The notes under the pieces were generated by a model. It was not told where the DNA came from and did no database searches. It was given only the letters and a program-made list of their open reading frames with translations. Below are positions 33,258 through 41,708 of a DNA stretch of 64,000 nt, piece after piece (positions within the stretch are counted from its first letter, which is position 1; each line of letters begins with the position of its first letter). The stretch covers positions 380,527-444,526 of the forward strand of contig CASEAG010000028.1 in NCBI GenBank assembly GCA_949285785.1, in the 5' to 3' direction. Made by a program: the position numbers and the translations under genes. This DNA comes from an uncultured Spirochaetales bacterium (GTDB lineage: Bacteria > Spirochaetota > Spirochaetia > Sphaerochaetales > Sphaerochaetaceae).

Positions 33258-36131
33258 TCAGATCTTTCCAAGTGCCCTGAGGATCTTCTCCGGCGTTATC
33301 GGCCAGGACCTCACGCGGGCGCCCACTGCATCGTAGATCGCGTTGGCGATTGCCGGGGCGGCACCGTTGGTGGCGATCTCGGAGATGCTCTTCGCACCAT
33401 ATGGACCGTACTGGTCGTTCACGTCGATCAGAACCGCCTTGAAGTCGTCCGGAGCCTCACCGATCATCGGAACTCCGTAGTCGGTGAAGTCTGCACTGAT
33501 GCACCTTCCGTCCTTGTCGAGGACCATGTCCTCGTACAGGGTGTGTCCGATGCTCTTCATCACCGCGCCGTACATCTGGCACAGGGCCATCTCCGGGTTG
33601 ATCGGGGTTCCGGCATCCTGCAGGGCATAGAACTTCTGCACCTTGACTTCTCCGGTCCTCCTGTTGACCGCGACCTGGGCGAAGTGAGCACCGTACGGAA
33701 TGGCGCTGTTGGCCGTGGCGAAGCTTCCGGTACCCACGATCGCACCTCTTCCGTCACCGGCAAGCGCGTCATGGCTGAGCTTCTCGTAGCTCAGGCGGTC
33801 ACCGGTCTTCCTGGAGACGACGAAGCCGGGAGCCTCGAAGTCGAGATCCTCCGCCTTCTGCCCCATCTGGAGCGCAGCCTCCTCCAGCATGCGCCTCTTC
33901 AGGTCCTTGACGGCGTTCAGGGATGCGTTGCCCGAGAAATAGGTTCCACTGGATGCATAGGCTCCGGTGTCGAACAGACACGAGTCCGTGTCACCGGACA
34001 CGACTGCAACCTTCGACGGGTCGACCTTCATGAGCTCGCACACGATCTTGGCGCTTATGGTATCCAGTCCGGTACCGATGTCTGCTCCACCGGAAAGCAG
34101 TACGAAGCTTCCGTCCGGAAGCAGCTTGCACTGGGCGTTCGACTGGTCCAGACCCGGAAGTCCGGAGCCCTGCTGGATCATGGCGAATCCCTTGCCGATT
34201 GCCCAGTCCGGGTCGTCCGACTTCTCCTTCCTGCCCCAGCCTATCATCTCGGCACCCTTTCTCAGGGCCTCCTTCACACCACACGAACCGACAGGCACGA
34301 CAGTGCCCTCCCTGCCTTCGCCCAGGCCCTTGAGGATGTCCAGCATATAGCCTTCCTCGACAACGTTATTCAATGCCATCTGGAGGCTGTCGACACCCAG
34401 CTTGTGGGCCAGCTCGTCCATGCAGCTCATGATGGCGAAATAGCCCTTCGGAGCACCATAGCCCTGGTACGCACCAGTTGGCGGGATATTGGTGTAATAG
34501 GTGTTCAGGTCGTAGTACATGTTCTGCACCGCGAACAGCGGCAACGTCTTGCTGCTGGCGTTCATCGGAACCGTGAGACAATGGTTGCCGTAAGGCCCGG
34601 TGTTAGCCCTGACGTCCATGTAGATGCCCGTGATCGTTCCGTCCTTCTTTCCGGACATCTTCATCGTCAGCCTCATCGGGTGGCGCGTGGAGTTGGCGAT
34701 GAACTCCTCCTCGCGGGTGTTGCGGTAGTATACGGGCTTACCAGTGAGCCATGTGGCGTAGCCGCACAGGTCCTCGACCAGGATGTCCTGCTTGGAGCCG
34801 TATCCTCCGCCGACGCGCTCCTTGATGACATGCACCTTGTTCTCGCTTATTCCGCACACCTTGGCGACGATGCGCCTGACATGGTACGGGACCTGGGTGG
34901 AACAGTGCAGCACAAGGCGTCCGTTCTCCATCCTGGAGTAGCACACATGAGGCTCGAGAGGCGTGCACTGGACCTGGCTCGTCTGGTAGGTCGCCTCGAC
35001 CACGGCATCAGCCTCTTTGAAGGCCTTCTCGACATCGTCTATGCCGCCATGTGCACCGGCGGCGATGTTGTGCCTGATGTCACCATGAAGCGGGAACTGG
35101 TAGATCACCTGCCCGTCGCGTTCGTCGGCGGATCTGTTGTACTCATCCAGATCATCGGGAGCGCCTGCGACGTAGCTCACGCGTCCGTTGTGGACAAGTG
35201 GAGCACCCTCTGCCATGGCCTCTTCGACCGTGAAGACGGGCTCGAGGGGTTCGTACTCGACCTTGATGAGCTCCATGGCCCTATGTGCGGTCTCATGGTC
35301 CACCGCCACGACTGCGGCGACGCGGTCGCCGACATGGCGCACCTTGCGGTTCAGCAGTCTCCTGTCATACGGACTGGGTTCGGGATTGCCCTGGCCGGCC
35401 TGCATGTAGTAGACATCCGGGCAGTTGAGGTACGTGATGACGGCCTCGACCCCTTCCAGCTTCTCCGCCTCGCTTGTGTCGATCGACTTGATGTAGGCCA
35501 TTGCGAAGGGACTTCGGAGAATGTCGAGGACATACGATCCTTCCTCGACCCTGTCCTCCACGAAGACCTTCTCGCCGCCTACCAGTGCACGTCCGTCGAT
35601 CTTGTCCATCGGCTTGCCGATGTACTCGAGGTTCTCGCGGAACGAAGGTGAGACGGGCGTCCTGTACTCGCCGTATCGGCGCATCTCCTGTACGAGCTTC
35701 ACGGCAAGATAGAAGTGCTCGTATCCCGCGTCGCGGATGAAGACGCTGGACAGGACCTCTCTGACGTCGTCGCGTGTCGCCTCCGGCCTCTTCTCCAGAA
35801 GCCAGGTGAGGATCAGGGCGACGGTCGGCGAGTTGTATGCGCTCTGCACGACGCCGGCCCTTATCATGGCGCGCTGGACATCGTTGAGCTCCTGCCCCCT
35901 CTTCAGCGACTCGGCCGTCCTGATGTCGGCACCTTCCGCCTGGTAGAGAAGCGTGAGGTTCGAAGAGCGTAGACGGTCGTCGAAGATGACTATGTCGCTT
36001 CCGGTGAAGCCTTCGGCGTCGTCGCTGTCGCGCACGCTGATGCATCCCATGGCATAGAGGGCATCGCGCAGCCTCATATCCTGAGGCAGGGCTGTCGTCG
36101 TCTTTCTTCCATTGAGTGTGAAGGTGATCAT
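33258..36131 (-). CDS. xdhD: XdhD-like molybdenum hydroxylase (putative selenium-dependent hypoxanthine/xanthine oxidase)
   Basis: 957 residues, as in E. coli XdhD (956). Residues 1-~160 align with the [2Fe-2S] subunit fold but lack all eight cluster cysteines (for example VRDSDDAEGFTGSD where GCGEGECGAC is expected). The rest is the molybdopterin domain: ERVGGGYGSKQD, GAYQGYGAPKGYFA, SGGADIGTGLDT, and the active-site Glu in GPYGAKSISEIATNG. It should hydroxylate a purine or similar heterocycle with a labile Se or S ligand on Mo. The start overlaps the ygfM stop (ATGA); longer in-frame ORF codons to 36356 are rejected. Last gene of xdhA-C-B-ygfM-xdhD. Confidence 0.9.
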   Translation of the reverse strand: MITFTLNGRKTTTALPQDMRLRDALYAMGCISVRDSDDAEGFTGSDIVIFDDRLRSSNLTLLYQAEGADIRTAESLKRGQELNDVQRAMIRAGVVQSAYNSPTVALILTWLLEKRPEATRDDVREVLSSVFIRDAGYEHFYLAVKLVQEMRRYGEYRTPVSPSFRENLEYIGKPMDKIDGRALVGGEKVFVEDRVEEGSYVLDILRSPFAMAYIKSIDTSEAEKLEGVEAVITYLNCPDVYYMQAGQGNPEPSPYDRRLLNRKVRHVGDRVAAVVAVDHETAHRAMELIKVEYEPLEPVFTVEEAMAEGAPLVHNGRVSYVAGAPDDLDEYNRSADERDGQVIYQFPLHGDIRHNIAAGAHGGIDDVEKAFKEADAVVEATYQTSQVQCTPLEPHVCYSRMENGRLVLHCSTQVPYHVRRIVAKVCGISENKVHVIKERVGGGYGSKQDILVEDLCGYATWLTGKPVYYRNTREEEFIANSTRHPMRLTMKMSGKKDGTITGIYMDVRANTGPYGNHCLTVPMNASSKTLPLFAVQNMYYDLNTYYTNIPPTGAYQGYGAPKGYFAIMSCMDELAHKLGVDSLQMALNNVVEEGYMLDILKGLGEGREGTVVPVGSCGVKEALRKGAEMIGWGRKEKSDDPDWAIGKGFAMIQQGSGLPGLDQSNAQCKLLPDGSFVLLSGGADIGTGLDTISAKIVCELMKVDPSKVAVVSGDTDSCLFDTGAYASSGTYFSGNASLNAVKDLKRRMLEEAALQMGQKAEDLDFEAPGFVVSRKTGDRLSYEKLSHDALAGDGRGAIVGTGSFATANSAIPYGAHFAQVAVNRRTGEVKVQKFYALQDAGTPINPEMALCQMYGAVMKSIGHTLYEDMVLDKDGRCISADFTDYGVPMIGEAPDDFKAVLIDVNDQYGPYGAKSISEIATNGAAPAIANAIYDAVGARVRSWPITPEKILRALGKI

Positions 36132-36835
36132 CCATCCACCTCCTTGAGCAGGTCCACGCACTCTCTGGCGACATACCGCTTGTAGGCGGCTGTGCCGGTG
36201 ATGTCGTCGACGTATTCCATCTTCTCGAGATCGTCTTCGCCAAACGCGAAGCCCGAGCCCTTGACGCATGCGAACACGCCATGCGTCCCCACGGCAACAT
36301 TCACGGCCGAGTGGCTCGACGAGGAGCGTGCGATGCGATGTATCCCCACCTTGCATCCATCGTCGACCGACAGGGCGAGTATGATGCAGCTGCAGCCGCC
36401 GCGGTGGACGTAATCGGCAAGAGACACGTCCTTCTCCCCTTCTTCGCCATACACATGCAGGACGGTGTCTCCTGCCAGCAGAGCCGGAATCAGGTAGCTG
36501 TCATCGCGCAGCGACGCGACGTTCCCCGCGACCGTCGCCTGCATTCTAAGCGACATGGACGCCATCAGATGACAGGCATCCTTCAGCCAGGACGGGACGA
36601 TTGGGGAGTCGATCACATCCTGGAACGTCGCACCGGCACCTATGACCAGTCTGCCGTCCTTCTTCACGATGTCCTTCGGCACGAGAGCGGAGATGTCGAC
36701 CAGCGGGCAGTCGGGCTTGACAGGACTCTTCAGGGCGAGCACCCCGCTTCCACCTGCCAGATAGACCGCATCCGCGACCTCTCTCCTCCTTTCGTAGGAC
36801 TCCTTGATGCTGCACTCCTTGAAGATCTGCCTCAC
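36128..36835 (-). CDS. ygfM: FAD-binding hydroxylase subunit, YgfM-like
   Basis: 235 residues. CO-dehydrogenase-flavoprotein-like: YLAGGSGVLALK, VIGAGATFQDVIDSP, and ATVAGNVASLRDDSYLIPALLAGD are the FAD-binding segments, followed by a C-terminal alpha/beta part. It passes electrons between the Mo subunit and its acceptor. Position directly before xdhD, overlapping by 4 bp, suggests it partners XdhD, while the separate xdhB partners XdhA. The start is a GTG with AGGAGG five bases upstream. Confidence 0.85.
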   Translation of the reverse strand: MRQIFKECSIKESYERRREVADAVYLAGGSGVLALKSPVKPDCPLVDISALVPKDIVKKDGRLVIGAGATFQDVIDSPIVPSWLKDACHLMASMSLRMQATVAGNVASLRDDSYLIPALLAGDTVLHVYGEEGEKDVSLADYVHRGGCSCIILALSVDDGCKVGIHRIARSSSSHSAVNVAVGTHGVFACVKGSGFAFGEDDLEKMEYVDDITGTAAYKRYVARECVDLLKEVDG

Positions 36836-36844
36836 TTGAACCTC

Positions 36845-37708
36845 CTATTCGATTATGCCGCCCTCTTGATGGGCCGCGATACTGGAGAGGAAGTGCTCCA
36901 GCATTCTCCTTGTCGTCGCTCTCCTGTACTCGGGCATCGCATGGGGACTGATGGCGTTGTTCCATCCCTCGAGGACCGCCGGCATGAGAGAGTCTATCTC
37001 ATCGACTCCATGTCCCTTGAGGATATCCTCGGTCTCGTGGCTCCGGATGACCTTCGGGCCTGCGGCTCCGGAGGCGGCACGGAAGTCGACCACGACTCCG
37101 TCCTCGACCCTTGCCAATGCCGAGATCGAGAGCTTCGAGATGGCGTTGGCGCGTCTCGTTCCGATCTTCCTGTAGTAGACATGGGTGTATTCAACTCTGG
37201 GGATCCTGACGGCGTAGATGATCTCGTCGTCCGCCAGAGCGGTCTTCTTGCTGCCGAGGATGAAGTCGTCCACCTTCATCTCCCTCTCGCCGTCCTGGCT
37301 CTTGAGAACCACCGTGGCATCCAGGAGGATCAGAGGCTGTGGAAGGTCGCCCTTGGGTGATGCGTTGCCCAGGTTGCCGCCGATCGTGGCCGTGTTCCTC
37401 AGCGCCACGGCGCCCATTCTGGAGGCTGCGCATCTCACAGGATAAGGCATGCCTTCGAACGAGGCGATCTCGGCCGGGGTGGAGAGGGCGCGGATGAGGA
37501 TGCTTCCATCCTCAAGTGTGTCTATCCCCCTGAGATCGTCCAGCGATGAGATGATCATCACCGGAAAAGGGAAGACCGGCGTGATGCCCAGCCCCTGCTT
37601 GTACTGGACCATGAGGTCGCTTCCGCCTGCAAGCGGATGCGCACCCGTCTCCTTCTTGATGGAGAGAGCCTCTTCAAGGCTCTTGGGAACATAGCATCTC
37701 TCTACCAT
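36845..37708 (-). CDS. xdhB: Xanthine dehydrogenase FAD-binding subunit
   Basis: 287 residues. FAD-binding motifs are PLAGGSDLMVQYKQG and RNTATIGGNLGNASPKGDLPQP, with a C-terminal CO_deh_flav_C part (YYRKIGTRRANAISKLS). GGAGGGG precedes the ATG. It overlaps the small Fe-S subunit by 7 bp and is 9 bp before ygfM. It should take electrons from the 2Fe-2S subunit to NAD or ferredoxin. Subunit letters follow the usual A (Mo), B (FAD), C (Fe-S) scheme. Confidence 0.92.
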   Translation of the reverse strand: MVERCYVPKSLEEALSIKKETGAHPLAGGSDLMVQYKQGLGITPVFPFPVMIISSLDDLRGIDTLEDGSILIRALSTPAEIASFEGMPYPVRCAASRMGAVALRNTATIGGNLGNASPKGDLPQPLILLDATVVLKSQDGEREMKVDDFILGSKKTALADDEIIYAVRIPRVEYTHVYYRKIGTRRANAISKLSISALARVEDGVVVDFRAASGAAGPKVIRSHETEDILKGHGVDEIDSLMPAVLEGWNNAISPHAMPEYRRATTRRMLEHFLSSIAAHQEGGIIE

Positions 37709-38169
37709 AGCCCCTCCCCCTTTCTGCTTGCCAGCAGCACTGCATCGACGATCAGGTCGTAGCCCGTGCACCGGCAGATGTTGCCGCTTATGGCCATGCG
37801 CACATCCTCTTCATCAGGATGGCTGTTGGTCAAAAGCAGCGCCTGTGCCGCCATCACCATGCCGGGGATGCAGAAGCCGCACTGGACGGCTCCGGCCTCG
37901 GCGAACGCATCGACCAGACAGCGTCCCTGGTCGGTGTCGCGAAGGCCTTCTATGGTGACGATCTCGTCTCCGGCGACGCTTCCCACGGGGATGATGCAGC
38001 TGGTGACCAGCTTGCCGTTGCGAAGCACCGAGCAGGCTCCGCACTCGCCCTCTCCGCAGCCTTCCTTGGTCCCGGTCAGGCCCAGGTCGTCACGGATGAC
38101 GTCTATCAGTCTCGTCAGCGGGTTGCCCTCGAATCTGACGCTCCTGCCGTTTAGAGTGAATTCAATCAT
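37702..38169 (-). CDS. xdhC: Xanthine dehydrogenase [2Fe-2S] subunit
   Basis: 155 residues with both clusters intact. The plant-ferredoxin-type cluster uses EGCGEGECGACSV plus the Cys in VTSCIIPVG; the helical cluster uses VQCGFCIPGMVM and GNICRCTGYDLIV. It connects the Mo site of XdhA to the FAD of XdhB. It overlaps xdhA by 8 bp and xdhB by 7 bp. This Fe-S subunit is not related to the XdhC maturation proteins elsewhere in the window despite the shared name. Confidence 0.94.
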   Translation of the reverse strand: MIEFTLNGRSVRFEGNPLTRLIDVIRDDLGLTGTKEGCGEGECGACSVLRNGKLVTSCIIPVGSVAGDEIVTIEGLRDTDQGRCLVDAFAEAGAVQCGFCIPGMVMAAQALLLTNSHPDEEDVRMAISGNICRCTGYDLIVDAVLLASRKGEGLW

Positions 38170-40291
38170 GTCTCACCCCCTCGATGTCCTCGACGGGCAT
38201 CGGAATCCTGTTTATCGTGACATCGAGAGCACGCTCCAGTGCGTCGATGTAGGCTGCATCTGCGCCGTTGAAGACCAGTTCGCCCATTCCCTTTGCTCCG
38301 AAGGGACCCCATTCGTACGGGTTGTCCACAAGGCCCCATTCCTGACGCGGGAAGTCCATGCTCGTGGGAACCACGTAGTCCGACATGCTCGTCTGCCTGA
38401 AGTGGCCGTTCCTGTTCTCCATCTTCTCCATGGATGCGTATCCGAGGGACTGGATGATACCACCGTTGACCTGGCCGTGGACGATGAGCTCGTCTATGGC
38501 CTTGCCGATGTCGTGGCTGGACCAGATTCCAACGACCTTGACCTCGTTCGTCAGCCTGTCGACCTCGACCTCGACGCATGCACAGCCCCAGCCGTAGCCG
38601 AGGTAGGCATCGCCCTTGAACGTCGACTGGTCCCAGGGATGTCCGTCGGGATGTCTGTATTCCGTCTCTATCTCGACATGCTCCTCGTCCAGGCGCTCCT
38701 TCATCTGCATCGCGGCCTCCTCGGCGAGACGTCCGACGACCATCGTCGAGCGGCTTGCCGCGGTCGGACCGGAATCGGGGACGCAGTCGGTGTCGGGGTT
38801 GTCGTAGACGACATCGTCCATGTCGATCTCAAGCACCGAGGCGACTATCTTCCTGAGAATCGTCCTGAAGCCCTGTCCCATCTCGGTCTGGCCGCACAGG
38901 ATGGTGAACCTGTCACCGTCCTTGACCAGCTTCAGATGGGCCTTGATGATGGACTGCTCGCCGTTTCCGGTGAAGGCGCCGCCGTGGTTGTAGAAGCTCA
39001 TTCCGATTCCCCGGCCACTTCCCCTAGCGTACTCCTTCGCCTTCCTCCAGTAGTCGCTCTTCTTCGCGACCTGGTCCAGCATCTCCTCCAGGACGACCTT
39101 CTCGACCACATGGCCCTGGGTGACGGTCTCGTCACCCTGCTTGAGGAAGTAGCGCCTCTTGTACTCGACCGGGTCGAAGCCGAACTTCGCCGCGATGTGG
39201 TCGAGGTGGGTCTCTATGGCGAAAAGCGTCTGGGGGGCGCCGAAGCCGCGGAACGCATCTGACGGGAACGTGTTGGTCGCCATGCCGTAGCCGTGGATCC
39301 TGGTCGACGGGAAGTCGTACACGCCGTTTGCGTGGAAGACGCCACGCTGCAGGACGACGTAGGAACTTGAAAGATAGGCTCCGCAGTTGTAGTAGACATC
39401 GATGTCGCTTCCAAGCAGGTTGCCATCCTTGTCCAGACCCGTCCTGAACACGACCTTCGAGGGATGTCTCTTGACCGAGTAGAGCATGTCCTCCTCGCGG
39501 TCGAAGACGAGCCTTATCGGCTTGCGGATCACGCTCTCCGCGACCAGCAGAGGGCCTGCAAGCACATCGGGGAAATGCTCCTTGCCGCCGAAGGCGCCGC
39601 CAGTGGTCGTCTGCTTGACCCTGATGTCGGAAGGCTGGAGGCCCAGCAGTCCGGCGACACTCTTGCGAACGTAGAACGGGCACTGGCAGGAGATGTAGAA
39701 CGTGTACTTCCCATCCTCGATGCAGCAGATCGCGGCGTTGGTCTCCAGATGCACATGCTCTTGGAAGCCGGTCTCGATCGTCTCCTCGAAGATCTCGTCG
39801 GCCCTGGCCAGCACGTCCTCCACGTCTTCGCCCTTCTCGCTGACCAGCGAGCAGTGCACGTCGTCCTTCTCCAGGATCGGCCCGCCCTTGACGGCGATGG
39901 CGTCGTCTATCGTGATCGCCGGCTCCCTTTCCGTGTAGGTGATCCGGATCTCCTTCTCCAGGGCCTTGAGCACCGCTGGGCTGGGGCCGACCAGGACGCC
40001 GATCGTCTCGCCCACGTAGCGCACGTCTCCATCGGCGAAGCATCTCCAGTCGCCCGCTATCATGACAAGGCTGTTCCTCCCGCCCTCGGGGATGTCACGC
40101 GCACTGATGAACCAGTAGCCATCAGGCAGCTGTGGCACTTCGATCGAGTCGATCGTCCCGCGGGCTATGGTGCTTCGCACGAAGCGGGCGTTGAGCATGC
40201 CCTCCATCTTCACATCGCAAAGATAGACGGCTTCGCCTCTCGCCTTCTCCACGGCGTCGACTCTTCTTATCCTGTCGTCAATCCTGGTCAA
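38162..40291 (-). CDS. xdhA: Xanthine dehydrogenase molybdenum-binding subunit
   Basis: 709 residues. Molybdopterin motifs: QTTTGGAFGGKEHFPD, FPSDAFRGFGAPQTLFA, CGQTEMGQGFRT, and the catalytic Glu in GPFGAKGMGELVFNG. It hydroxylates xanthine or another purine. The start is taken as a TTG at 40291 with GGAGG eight bases upstream; an ATG at 40357 would place translation start upstream of the -10 hexamer. The enzyme is likely to carry a labile selenium ligand, given the selD/yqeB/yqeC set. First gene of the five-gene hydroxylase operon. Confidence 0.92.
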   Translation of the reverse strand: MTRIDDRIRRVDAVEKARGEAVYLCDVKMEGMLNARFVRSTIARGTIDSIEVPQLPDGYWFISARDIPEGGRNSLVMIAGDWRCFADGDVRYVGETIGVLVGPSPAVLKALEKEIRITYTEREPAITIDDAIAVKGGPILEKDDVHCSLVSEKGEDVEDVLARADEIFEETIETGFQEHVHLETNAAICCIEDGKYTFYISCQCPFYVRKSVAGLLGLQPSDIRVKQTTTGGAFGGKEHFPDVLAGPLLVAESVIRKPIRLVFDREEDMLYSVKRHPSKVVFRTGLDKDGNLLGSDIDVYYNCGAYLSSSYVVLQRGVFHANGVYDFPSTRIHGYGMATNTFPSDAFRGFGAPQTLFAIETHLDHIAAKFGFDPVEYKRRYFLKQGDETVTQGHVVEKVVLEEMLDQVAKKSDYWRKAKEYARGSGRGIGMSFYNHGGAFTGNGEQSIIKAHLKLVKDGDRFTILCGQTEMGQGFRTILRKIVASVLEIDMDDVVYDNPDTDCVPDSGPTAASRSTMVVGRLAEEAAMQMKERLDEEHVEIETEYRHPDGHPWDQSTFKGDAYLGYGWGCACVEVEVDRLTNEVKVVGIWSSHDIGKAIDELIVHGQVNGGIIQSLGYASMEKMENRNGHFRQTSMSDYVVPTSMDFPRQEWGLVDNPYEWGPFGAKGMGELVFNGADAAYIDALERALDVTINRIPMPVEDIEGVRHD

Positions 40292-40321
40292 AGCTGTTTG
40301 CCTCCGACAAATGTCAGTTTC

Positions 40322-40355
40322 ATTATGCAAGTCCTTGTACAATGGACACTTGTCC
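40322..40355 (-). promoter_or_regulatory. xdhA promoter region with GGACA-N2-TGTCC palindrome
   Basis: Minus-strand CATAAT at 40327-40322 is a plausible -10. Upstream lie TTGTACAA (40342-40335) and a perfect 12 bp palindrome GGACA-ag-TGTCC (40355-40344), centred about 34 bp before the predicted start, with no clear -35 hexamer. This suggests activator dependence or repressor binding. Confidence 0.45.
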
Positions 40356-40410
40356 ACTCATGGACTCTCCTTTGTCTCCAGTATACATCCGCATCGCGCA
40401 TTTTGCCAAA

Positions 40411-40435
40411 CACAAGAGGCCTCCGAGGAGGCCTC
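40411..40435 (-). terminator. Terminator of the ygfK-ssnA-ygeY operon
   Basis: GAGGCCTCC pairs perfectly with GGAGGCCTC (40416-40424 and 40427-40435, 2-base loop); on the minus strand TTGTGTTTGG follows. It lies 20 bp after the ygeY stop. Confidence 0.75.
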
Positions 40436-40455
40436 CCGTCAGAGCATGCAAGGCC

Positions 40456-41682
40456 TCACTTAGAGACCTTGCCCTCCAGCGTGTACGGAAGCAGAGCGTA
40501 GAAACCTGCGCAGATCACAAGGTCCTCGACCCTGTTGATCTCGTTCGGCGCATGCGCCTGTGCCTCGTCTCCCGGACCGAAGCCGATGGCTGGTATCTTA
40601 TGCCTGCCGGTGGTCGCGACCAGATTGGTGCTGAACGTCCACTTGTCCACGACAGGCTCCTTGCCGAACAGGGCCTCGTAGTCCAGGACCGCCGCCTTGA
40701 CCAGAGGATGGTCGGGATCGAGCTTCCAGGTCGGGAAGTAGAGCTCCTGCGAATAGGGCTTATTCGTCCAGCCGACCTTCTCGTAGTCCGGCATCTCGAT
40801 GATGATCGAATCCGGATCGTCGCCTGTCGCCTTGGACACGTACTCGCGTACCTGGCCGATCGCCAGTTCGGCATCCTCGCCCCATGTAAGACGTCTGTCG
40901 CAGTACAGCATCGCGTAGTCGGCGACCGCACACTGGCTGGGTCCCTTCACATCGATCTGGCTGACGGTGATCGTGCCCTTGCCCAGGAAGTTGTCGTCAT
41001 CCGGCTTCAGGTCCTTGTTCAGTTGCTCGATGGCCAGTGCGGCACGGGCGGCCTTGTACGCCGCGCTGACGCCGCGCTCCGGCGCCGATCCGTGGCAGGA
41101 GATGCCTCTGAGGATGATGCGGATCTCCATCCTTCCGCGGTGGCCGCGGTAGATGCGGCAGCTGGTCGGCTCGGTGGAGACGATCAGGTCGGGCTTGAAG
41201 CCCTCCTCCTCGATCAGGTACTTCCAGCACATTCCATCGCAGTCCTCCTCCATGACGGTGAAGGTGAAGTAGACGGTGTACTCGCCGCCGTAGCCGAGCT
41301 CCTTGAGGATGCGTCCGGCCGTGATCATGCTGGCAGCTCCGCCCTTCTGGTCGCTGGCTCCGCGTCCCCAGACCTTGCCGTCCCTTATGTCGCCGCAGAA
41401 GGGGTCGAAGGTCCAGTTGGCCAGGTTGCCGACCTCGACCGTGTCGATGTGTGCGTCGAAGGCGAGCTTCTTAGGCCCATTTCCAACGCGGCCGATGACG
41501 CTTCCAAGACCGTCGATGCGCACTTCGTCGAAGCCTGCCTCCTTGCACAGCTCCACGATGAGCCTGCACACGTCCTCCTCCTTGGAGGAGTAGCTCTTGG
41601 TCCTGACGAGCTTGCTGAGGTTCTGGGCCGTGTAGTCGCGGTACTTCTCGGCCATCTGTCTGATCTGATCTCTGATTTCCAT
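40456..41682 (-). CDS. ygeY: YgeY family selenium metabolism-linked hydrolase
   Basis: 408 residues. M20 metallopeptidase-type fold: AFDAHIDTVEVG and GRGASDQKGGAASMI hold metal ligands, TVMEEDCDGMCW the catalytic Glu pair, and the dimerisation domain has ISCHGSAPERGVSA. YgeY proteins (TIGR03526) co-occur with selenium-dependent hydroxylases and probably open a ureido or amide bond in purine breakdown. The ATG at 41682 has GGAGA seven bases upstream; an ATG at 41709 overlapping the ssnA stop has none. Last gene of the operon. Confidence 0.9.
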   Translation of the reverse strand: MEIRDQIRQMAEKYRDYTAQNLSKLVRTKSYSSKEEDVCRLIVELCKEAGFDEVRIDGLGSVIGRVGNGPKKLAFDAHIDTVEVGNLANWTFDPFCGDIRDGKVWGRGASDQKGGAASMITAGRILKELGYGGEYTVYFTFTVMEEDCDGMCWKYLIEEEGFKPDLIVSTEPTSCRIYRGHRGRMEIRIILRGISCHGSAPERGVSAAYKAARAALAIEQLNKDLKPDDDNFLGKGTITVSQIDVKGPSQCAVADYAMLYCDRRLTWGEDAELAIGQVREYVSKATGDDPDSIIIEMPDYEKVGWTNKPYSQELYFPTWKLDPDHPLVKAAVLDYEALFGKEPVVDKWTFSTNLVATTGRHKIPAIGFGPGDEAQAHAPNEINRVEDLVICAGFYALLPYTLEGKVSK

Positions 41683-41708
41683 ATCCGTCTCTCCATTGGC
41701 TCCCTGCA

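Noticed and set aside
33174..35651. 825-codon plus-strand open frame opposite xdhD
   Set aside because: Antisense shadow of a clearly conserved xdhD. Its translation has no recognisable domain and is rich in Val, His and Arg, as expected for the complement of high-GC codons.
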